NCBI RefSeq assembly: GCF_938045775.1
Contig: NZ_CALIBH010000064.1
Span: forward strand, 1 to 17,594
Length of the DNA stretch: 17,594 bases
DNA from: an uncultured Campylobacter sp.
GTDB lineage: Bacteria > Campylobacterota > Campylobacteria > Campylobacterales > Campylobacteraceae
Direction of reading: 5' to 3'
Positions 13,081 to 17,594 of the stretch are shown here, piece by piece; positions within the stretch are counted from its first letter, which is position 1; each line of letters opens with the position of its first letter. The notes under the pieces are model-generated. The model made no database searches, was not told the origin of the DNA, and was given only the letters and a program-made list of their open reading frames with translations. Both the position numbers and the translations under genes were made by a program.

Positions 13081-14295
13081 ATGAGACTTGAGCGTATCGG
13101 CGAGGACTCGGCACTGATCGCGCGCATAGAGGCGATCAACGTCGCGGCGTTCCCCGAAATCGAGCGCATCAGCATAAAAAATTTTTTAAAAATGTCGCGC
13201 AAAGGACAGCTTGAAATCGCGGCGATATTCGAGGATTTTGGCGCCCTGGGCGCTAGCGGCGCAGCAAATAAACATCGCGCGGCGGCGAGCAAAAATTTAA
13301 ACGCGCCGAAGCAGGATTCTTGCGCGGCAAAGCGGGATTGCGGCGAAGCGAGCCAAGATCGCGATGCTGCGGGTAAAAATTTCGATGCGAGTGACTGCGG
13401 CGCGGCAGAATTAGCATCTTTGAGTTTCGAAAATCGCGGCACGGCGGATAAAAAATCTAATGCGGCAAGCAAAAAATCAAACGCGGCGGTGCAAAATTTA
13501 AGCGGCGAGGAGTTGGTTGGCTTTTTCGTCTATAGAACCGAGCAGACCTACAAGCGCGCGATTTCGCACCACAAACAGCCGCCGCCCCGCCTCAATGCGG
13601 ATAAAATTTTAAGATCCAAAGCCCATAGCAGCGCGGAATTTGAAGGCGCAGAGGATGAAATCTCAAGCGGTAAAGCGGAATTTTCAGAGGCAAAATTTTT
13701 TGGCGTTGCAAGCGGTAAAATCGCGGGCCAAAAAACGCAGCCTTTTAGCGGCGATGAAATTTTAACCGCCGCGGACTGTTCGATTTGCGGTGCAAGCGGC
13801 GAAATTTTATCAAGCGTCAGAAGGGATGAAATTTCATCAGGCGCCGCAGAGGGCAAAATTTCGTCAGGTGCCGCGGAAAGCAAAATTTCGCGTCACGATG
13901 AGAGCGAAATTTCAAGCGGCGGGGAGAGCGAGATTTTTTACGTGGCCTACCTCGGCATCGATGCGAAATTTCGCGGGCTAGGGGTCGGCTCAAGGCTGCT
14001 CGCGCTCATCGTCACGCAAAATCCGCGCGCGCAAATCGTCCTTGACGTCGAGCCGCCGCACGAGGACGCGCCCAATCTCGCGCAGCGCCTGCGCCGCATA
14101 GAATTCTACGGCAGACGCGGCTTTCGGCGCTGCGGCAAGTTTTTCAACTACGCAGGTCTTAGCTTCGAGATCCTTGCTAAGCCGCCGCTAAGCGCGCCGC
14201 AGCAGGGATTTGACGTAGCGAGCTTCGTGAAATTTATCGGCGCGGGCAATAAATTTAGATTTAAAATCACCGACGCGCCGCTATATAAAAACTAA
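13081..14295 (+). CDS. GNAT-family N-acetyltransferase with two large low-complexity inserts
   Basis: The conserved pieces form one GNAT domain of about 200 residues: an N-terminal alpha/beta part (1-55), a beta-strand segment EELVGFFVYR (143-152), the motif-A strand YVAYLGIDAKF followed by the acetyl-CoA pyrophosphate loop RGLGVGSRLL (298-307), and the C-terminal IEFYGRRGFRRCGKF segment typical of motif B. The acceptor is unknown. Two inserts inflate the protein to 404 aa: about 57-140 (Ala/Asn/Ser/Lys-rich) and about 162-283 (Glu/Ile/Ser/Gly-rich, with tandem repeats). Both fall where loops between strands would be, and neither breaks the frame. The stop overlaps the next start by 1 nt (TAATG), so translation is coupled to the membrane protein. 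Comparing close relatives would show whether the inserts are recent. Confidence 0.75.
   Translation: MRLERIGEDSALIARIEAINVAAFPEIERISIKNFLKMSRKGQLEIAAIFEDFGALGASGAANKHRAAASKNLNAPKQDSCAAKRDCGEASQDRDAAGKNFDASDCGAAELASLSFENRGTADKKSNAASKKSNAAVQNLSGEELVGFFVYRTEQTYKRAISHHKQPPPRLNADKILRSKAHSSAEFEGAEDEISSGKAEFSEAKFFGVASGKIAGQKTQPFSGDEILTAADCSICGASGEILSSVRRDEISSGAAEGKISSGAAESKISRHDESEISSGGESEIFYVAYLGIDAKFRGLGVGSRLLALIVTQNPRAQIVLDVEPPHEDAPNLAQRLRRIEFYGRRGFRRCGKFFNYAGLSFEILAKPPLSAPQQGFDVASFVKFIGAGNKFRFKITDAPLYKN
13825..13938 (+). repeat. in-frame tandem repeats of 24-27 nt in the acetyltransferase gene
   Basis: Units lie at 13825-13851, 13852-13878 (27 nt each), 13879-13902 and 13903-13926 (24 nt each), with a partial unit to 13938. 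Each carries (A/G)AAATTTC and encodes (E/K)IS followed by SGAAE-like residues. More diverged units precede at about 13650-13824. Lengths are multiples of three, so copy changes keep the frame. Confidence 0.8.
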
Positions 14296-14984
14296 TGCAA
14301 AAGCCCGAATTCAGCCTCATCTGCGACGATACGTTTTATAGAATTTTCTCCGTCGCGATCCTTGCGTTTTTTTGCATTTTTATCTCTTTGGACATCGGCG
14401 GATCGGGGGAGCTGTTTTACACGGACAGCCCACTACGCTCGCAGCGAGCCAAGCCCAGCCTGACGATCGTTTTTATGTTTTTAGCGTTACTTTATCTGCG
14501 AAGCGGTAGCAAAGAGGCGGCGCGCGTGGAATTTGACGGGCTTAAAATATCCTTTCGCAGAGGGCTAGACAAATACGATCTTATGCTTGGATGCGTCGAT
14601 CTGATAGAGCCGTCGTTCGGCTTCGTGCGGACGTTTCGCGTACCGTTTATAAGCTACGAGCGGTTTTTGAAACTGCAAGAAATTTTAAAATTCTTGCTTC
14701 TTTTCGCATACGTCGCGGGCGTATTTTTGACGATCAAATTCGGCTTTGCCGAGGCTGCGATCTATGCAGCGACGGGCATTTTTGCGATTTTGATCGCTTC
14801 AAAGCTCGTCGTCGCGCGGAGGCTAGACGGACGAGCGGGGCTACGACTACGCGACTGCCTGCTACTGCGCGGGAGGGACGATACGGGTGCTGCGGTATTT
14901 TTTTGCATCCGTCCTAGCCGCGCCGAGCGCGAGGCTTTACGCATATATTTTTTGAAAAATTTCAGCTACGACATTAAGGCGTGA
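14295..14984 (+). CDS. membrane protein of unknown function, four predicted helices
   Basis: A 229-aa integral membrane protein I do not recognise. Hydrophobic segments: about 15-33 (IFSVAILAFFCIFISL), 55-68 (SLTIVFMFLALLYL), about 134-153 and about 155-175. Between helices 2 and 3 is a soluble segment of about 65 residues with alternating polar/hydrophobic residues (RVEFDGLKISFRRG, then RVPFISYERFLKL), and a C-terminal soluble part ends in REALRIYFLKNFSYDI. The translated frame of 15331-16181 aligns with it over the whole length (the F-x-SYE segment, then GL...LR, then a YF-containing C-terminus), so they are diverged paralogues. Its ATG overlaps the acetyltransferase stop, and its GC content matches the rest of the window. 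A 30-bp repeat starts 11 nt after its stop. Confidence 0.7.
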   Translation: MQKPEFSLICDDTFYRIFSVAILAFFCIFISLDIGGSGELFYTDSPLRSQRAKPSLTIVFMFLALLYLRSGSKEAARVEFDGLKISFRRGLDKYDLMLGCVDLIEPSFGFVRTFRVPFISYERFLKLQEILKFLLLFAYVAGVFLTIKFGFAEAAIYAATGIFAILIASKLVVARRLDGRAGLRLRDCLLLRGRDDTGAAVFFCIRPSRAEREALRIYFLKNFSYDIKA

Positions 14985-14995
14985 AATTTTTCGGT

Positions 14996-15025
14996 TTTCA
15001 GCGTAAAATTTAGACCCGCGGGGTA
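14996..15025 (+). repeat. 30-bp dispersed direct repeat, copy 1
   Basis: Identical over 30 bp to 16198-16227. It begins TTTCAGCG, contains AAAATTTAGACC and ends CGCGGGGTA, with a CCCGCGGG palindrome. It lies 11 nt after the stop of the intact membrane-protein gene. Read on the minus strand, both copies encode LPRGSKFYAE, which explains spurious reverse ORFs there. Confidence 0.9.
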
Positions 15026-15139
15026 ATCTGGCTACGGCTAAACGTAAACGAAGCGCAAAGGCGGATGCTGCGCGAGTATTTCGCGGCGAGATTGGGGTTA
15101 GATTTCGAGCAAAATTCCGTCCGCGGCAATCGCAGATGA
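15026..15139 (+). pseudogene. C-terminal fragment of a third membrane-protein paralogue
   Basis: An open frame of 37 codons with no start codon of its own begins exactly where repeat copy 1 ends and stops at TGA 15137-15139. Its AQRRMLREYFAARLGLDF matches AEREALRIYFLKNFSYDI at the end of the 14295-14984 protein in alignable register (7 of 18 identical by eye). This suggests a deleted or recombined copy. The evidence is a short match, so chance is possible. Confidence 0.45.
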
Positions 15140-15330
15140 GATCGCTAGGCGCTCGCAGTAGTCCTCGAAACAGCTGTAGATGAGCCGCTAGCGTCTGCTT
15201 GGCTGAGACAGCCGCCGCTCGTTGCAACTCGCCGCAATCGCCCCTGCAAATATCCCGCGTTCTTAAACGCGCCGAAAGCAAGACGACGATAAAATACGCT
15301 TCGTCAAAAATCATACCGAAAAGGAATTTT

Positions 15331-16181
15331 ATGAGGGATTACGACAAAGAGCCGATCAAAATCATAGATAGAGCGGTTTACTTTCAAAACAATATTGTTC
15401 TTTTTCTTTCACTCGGTTGCTTATATAAAATATTCAATTTAGAAGTTACTCCGTTAAACTTGAAATTTTACACGCATTTTAGTGCCGATTTAGTTATGTT
15501 TATCGTAGTGGTCTTTTTATTGTTGCCGGCTACATTACTTTGGCCTATTAAAAGAAAGGGCAGTCCCGCGTATTTTTTATTGAAAAATAATAAAATCAGC
15601 TATATAAATGCTTTCGACGATAAGCCCGGATCGCTAAATCAGGCGCTAAATGATTTTTATTTTGTCAAGAAAGAGGAAATAATAAAATTTGCGATGCCTG
15701 CGATATAGATAAGGCGAGTTTTTGTGTTATATCGGAGCTATACAATAGCTTCGGTAGATTTCACTATTTTTCGTCCTACGAGCTGTATAAAAAATCGTCC
15801 ATAGGGGTACACATAGGAAAGGTTGTATTGTTTTTATATCATACGATAAATTTCATATTGTTCATCTTGCCGTTTAAAATTTATATGCTGATAAGAGCGG
15901 ATGAGCCTTTGGGCTTAATCCGCAAAAATATCGTGCTAAGGTTCAAAAATAGAAATTACTTCCTTATAAATATATATTCTAGGCGAGATCTGGATGAGAT
16001 ACTAGAGTATTTTAAGCAAAAAGGCGTCCAAGTTACGGATAAAGTGGTCTTTATGCCGCAGGCGCAAAATAAAGGCTTGTTTACCGATAAAAACGAAATT
16101 TGGAGCGATGATTTCGGTGATACGCAAATTCCAAAAGACACGTTTAAGCGAAAGCTTAGGCGATTTTTTAGCTTGGATTGA
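15331..16181 (+). pseudogene. frameshifted paralogue of the four-helix membrane protein
   Basis: Two adjacent frames join into one gene. The first runs from ATG 15331 (AAGGAA upstream) to TAG 15706-15708. The second, one base back, is open from 15654 to TGA 16179-16181. A switch within 15654-15705, most simply loss of one A in the AAAA at 15684-15687, restores a 283-aa protein. The codons between the two listed ORFs, ISELYNSFGRFHYFSSYELYKK, align with the FVRTFRVPFISYERFLK part of the intact paralogue, so the missing piece is homologous coding sequence. Hydrophobic segments are near residues 18-35, 50-70 and 160-185. GC is about 30% in sampled lines (15421-15600), far below its neighbours. 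It could be a pseudogene, a phase-variant OFF state, or a sequencing error; a programmed shift is less likely. Confidence 0.7.
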
Positions 16182-16197
16182 AGAGCGATTCCGCCCG

Positions 16198-16227
16198 TTT
16201 CAGCGTAAAATTTAGACCCGCGGGGTA
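16198..16227 (+). repeat. 30-bp dispersed direct repeat, copy 2
   Basis: Identical to 14996-15025. It lies 17 nt after the stop of the frameshifted paralogue and 31 nt before the lipoprotein start. Its last two bases begin a TAGAAT (16226-16231) that could be the -10 of the lipoprotein gene. Confidence 0.9.
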
Positions 16228-16231
16228 GAAT
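16226..16231 (+). promoter_or_regulatory. possible -10 element for the 204-aa lipoprotein gene
   Basis: TAGAAT, one mismatch from TATAAT, formed across the end of repeat copy 2. A start near 16238 would give a leader of about 21 nt that includes GGAG (16249-16252). Confidence 0.4.
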
Positions 16232-16258
16232 TACAAAAATTTTTACACGGAGCAAACA

Positions 16259-16873
16259 ATGAAAAATTTCTTTCTAGCCGCAATAGTTTGCGCGCTTTTT
16301 AGCGGTTGCGCATATGAAGCGCAGTTTAATCAAAACGCCGATGTGGCGCCGTTTGATGATACTATAAACGCGACTAACGCCATGCAAAGCGCGCTCATTT
16401 ACATCCCTGGCGAGCTAATGGGGACAAAAAGCTACGTCGCAAGCTCGAAGCTAGGCAGAGACGATGAGCTTAAAATCGACGTCGGCGAGTTCGTCGCAGG
16501 CGAGGCAAAGCGCTTCTTCGGCACCTACCTAAGGCGCGTAAGCGTTACCGACGACGAAAAAGCGCTGCAAGGTAAAGGGCTCGTTATCGCGCCTGAGCTT
16601 AGCTCATTCGGCTTTGGCTTTTACAGCTCCGACGGCATCGATGTTTCGGCAAAGCCCTATGTGCGCTACAATCTACGTCTAAAAATGTTTAAAAACGGAA
16701 AGCCGATCTACAACCAAAATATCGCCGTAAACGAGCGCAACTTCGGCGAGGAGGAATTCTTCGGCGGCGGTCAGGGCTCGTACGCGCAGATCGGCGGGAT
16801 CTTTCAAAAATCTATGGCGAATGATTACGCCGTACACGCTAGAGAGATTTTGGACGTAATCAACGACAACTAA
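16259..16873 (+). CDS. small exported lipoprotein, unknown function
   Basis: A 204-aa protein with a lipoprotein-type signal: MKNFFLAAIVCALFSGC, C17 as the lipidation site (phenylalanine at -3, as in the CAP lipoprotein). The mature part begins AYEAQFNQNADVAPF and looks beta-rich, with alternating polar/hydrophobic strands (KSYVASSKLGRDDELKIDVG, PYVRYNLRLKMF, KPIYNQNIAVN) and a Gly-rich FFGGGQGSYAQIGG. No further helix is seen. It resembles small outer-membrane or periplasmic lipoproteins in general, but I cannot place it in a family. ATG with GGAG 6 nt upstream. It stands alone after the paralogue cluster, and GC is normal for the window. Confidence 0.75.
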   Translation: MKNFFLAAIVCALFSGCAYEAQFNQNADVAPFDDTINATNAMQSALIYIPGELMGTKSYVASSKLGRDDELKIDVGEFVAGEAKRFFGTYLRRVSVTDDEKALQGKGLVIAPELSSFGFGFYSSDGIDVSAKPYVRYNLRLKMFKNGKPIYNQNIAVNERNFGEEEFFGGGQGSYAQIGGIFQKSMANDYAVHAREILDVINDN

Positions 16874-16950
16874 TCGCGCTTGCGCCTTTTTGTGGTAAGG
16901 CGGGCATATAGTCGCTTATTTTTGCCTGTCGTCTTGTGGCAAAATTTGTT

Positions 16951-16986
16951 GCGGCGATCTTGCGGCACGCGCTTGCGGATCGTCGC
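16951..16986 (+). terminator. GC-rich hairpin upstream of the 17007 promoter
   Basis: GCGGCGATC (16951-16959) pairs with GATCGTCGC (16978-16986), one G-U pair among nine, around an 18-nt loop. No T-run follows on the plus strand. It lies 78 nt after the lipoprotein gene and may be a terminator-like or structural element. Confidence 0.35.
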
Positions 16987-17006
16987 GCCTAAGCTCTATC
17001 TAGCGA

Positions 17007-17012
17007 TATAAT
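17007..17012 (+). promoter_or_regulatory. consensus -10 element with no adjacent gene
   Basis: TATAAT in GATATAATTAAC, 380 nt before the next start codon. Only a six-codon ORF (ATG 17017 to TAG 17037) follows directly. A transcript from about 17019 would contain both inverted repeats at 17130-17214, as a long leader or a small RNA. Confidence 0.5.
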
Positions 17013-17129
17013 TAACATGGCTTTAAAACTCTCATAGACGCGCTTTCTTGCGGGATTTACTAATCTACGGCATTAAATCCTTTTGATATCGAGTTTGTCG
17101 GTACTCTAAGCATCGAATTTATTTCGCAA

Positions 17130-17175
17130 GCTAAGTTAAATTCCGCAAAAATCGCGTTATAAAATTTAACTTAGC
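17130..17175. repeat. 13-bp perfect inverted repeat, 20-nt loop
   Basis: GCTAAGTTAAATT (17130-17142) and AATTTAACTTAGC (17163-17175) are perfect reverse complements. No T-run follows. It could be an RNA hairpin or a regulator-binding palindrome. Confidence 0.75.
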
Positions 17176-17188
17176 AGCTTATATTTAA

Positions 17189-17214
17189 GTGCGGCAAGCC
17201 AATAAATTCCGCAC
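17189..17214. repeat. 6-bp inverted repeat GTGCGG/CCGCAC
   Basis: GTGCGG (17189-17194) and CCGCAC (17209-17214) flank a 14-nt loop. AAATTCCGCA, which overlaps the right arm, also occurs next to the larger inverted repeat at about 17138-17147. Weak alone; noted because it follows the 17130-17175 structure. Confidence 0.35.
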
Positions 17215-17360
17215 CTTGATATACTGCCTAATTCCGTATTTTAGGGCCAAATCCTGCAAATAAATTTTTCGCGTTCGCTGCTACGCTTGGATCAAATTAT
17301 ATGTTCGTGGCACCAAAAAATTCGCCCTAAATTTAAAGCACCGATTAATATTAATTTTTA

Positions 17361-17366
17361 TATCAT
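17361..17366 (+). promoter_or_regulatory. possible -10 element for the last gene
   Basis: TATCAT after a T-rich TTAATTTTTA stretch, the pattern of Campylobacter sigma-70 promoters, with AAGGAGAG (17380-17387) before the ATG at 17392. Confidence 0.4.
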
Positions 17367-17391
17367 TACTAAATTTTTTAAGGAGAGAATT

Positions 17392-17594
17392 ATGAAAAAG
17401 TTTTTATTGCTTCCGTTTGCTTTCGCGGCGCTTTTTGCGGCACCAAGCTGCGATAATGTCCAGCTCAAAGCGGCTGTGGAAGGCATCAATAAGAGTGCGC
17501 CGATGCGAGTCGACGAGATTACCACGTTAACGGGCGCTGAGTGCAAAGATGGCAGCTTTATCTACAACTACGAGCTAAATGACGGCATGGGGAT
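17392..17594 (+). CDS. small exported protein, N-terminal part (runs off the window)
   Basis: 67 codons are visible. The ATG has AAGGAGAG 4 nt upstream. The N-terminus is a signal peptide (KK, then LLLPFAFAALFAA) with a cysteine in APSC at residue 20, so either signal peptidase II or I could process it. The mature part reads DNVQLKAAVEGINKSAPMRVD, then EITTLTGAECKDGSFIYNYELND. The pattern of P-M-x-VD-x-x-T-x-L followed by a Y-x-YEL strand is familiar from small secreted proteins of unknown function in proteobacteria, but I cannot assign a family. The reading frame is open to the last base. Confidence 0.75.
   Translation, partial: MKKFLLLPFAFAALFAAPSCDNVQLKAAVEGINKSAPMRVDEITTLTGAECKDGSFIYNYELNDGMG

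Larger units (their letters stand above)
14985..15330. other. 346-bp gap: 30-bp repeat, paralogue fragment, weak promoter
   Basis: This stretch holds repeat copy 1 (14996-15025), a short C-terminal paralogue remnant (15026-15139), about 150 bp of GC-rich sequence in which I see nothing, a possible -10 TAAAAT at 15290-15295, and AAGGAA at 15321-15326 before the ATG of the frameshifted paralogue at 15331. Longer open frames here on either strand have no ribosome-binding site. Confidence 0.5.
16874..17391. other. 518-bp non-coding region with hairpins and a promoter; AT-rich in its right part
   Basis: No gene is supportable. It holds a weak stem CGCCTT/AAGGCG (16883-16888, 16897-16902) after the lipoprotein gene, a GC-rich hairpin at 16951-16986, a consensus -10 at 17007-17012, a 13-bp perfect inverted repeat at 17130-17175, a smaller one at 17189-17214, and a -10-like TATCAT at 17361-17366. 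From about 17010 onward the sequence is clearly more AT-rich than the genes to its left. Confidence 0.6.

Noticed and set aside
15676..15700. Programmed -1 frameshift in the AT-rich paralogue
   Set aside because: The site reads ATA ATA AAA TTT and does not fit the X XXY YYZ slippery pattern; only the P-site codon re-pairs perfectly, and no strong downstream stem is visible. Base loss is simpler, though not excluded.
14937..16255. Minus-strand frames (14937-15314 and 15956-16255) that share LPRGSKFYAE
   Set aside because: The shared peptide is only the reverse reading of the 30-bp repeat; the rest of the frames is antisense to coding sequence.
14985..16258. Insertion sequence bounded by the two 30-bp repeats
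   Set aside because: The repeats are direct and each follows a paralogue's stop codon, the segment between them encodes no transposase, and no terminal inverted repeats are seen.

Overview
The window looks like chromosomal DNA from a Campylobacter of the higher-GC, oral type (C. gracilis / C. rectus / C. showae group). This is inferred from the protein sequences, from the gene order dnaG / TPR protein / rnhA / rnc / aroC and the pycB-pckA pair as I remember them from Campylobacter, and from the very frequent AAATTT word in otherwise GC-rich coding sequence. The species was not determined.

Layout. Positions 1-80 hold the tail of a hydrophobic ORF. pycB (pyruvate carboxylase biotin/carboxyltransferase subunit) and pckA (ATP-dependent PEP carboxykinase) follow; together they frame the pyruvate-oxaloacetate-PEP node used in gluconeogenesis by sugar-poor campylobacters. 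A CAP-domain lipoprotein with a C-terminal membrane anchor starts inside the end of pckA. On the minus strand lie an unrecognised 164-aa ORF with a start-stop anomaly upstream, a PP-loop ATPase with a likely NFACT-R-type C-terminus, and dnaG, which precedes the PP-loop gene by 9 nt. From a compact divergent promoter region, a LapB/YciM-like TPR protein, rnhA, rnc and aroC run on the plus strand, overlapping except for a 432-bp repeat-filled gap before rnc. A GNAT-like acetyltransferase with very large repeat inserts and a four-helix membrane protein come next.

The region from about 14.3 to 16.2 kb is the most unusual. An intact membrane-protein gene is followed by what looks like a C-terminal fragment of a paralogue, and then by an AT-rich, frameshifted paralogue. 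A 30-bp repeat stands just after the end of the first and the third copy. A small lipoprotein gene follows, then a 518-bp non-coding stretch with hairpins and a good promoter, and finally the start of a second small exported protein that runs off the window.

Two themes cut across the genes. (1) AAATTT occurs roughly 120 times by eye count, against about four expected from equal base use. (2) DnaG, RNase III and the acetyltransferase all carry long low-complexity inserts or tails that their families normally lack.
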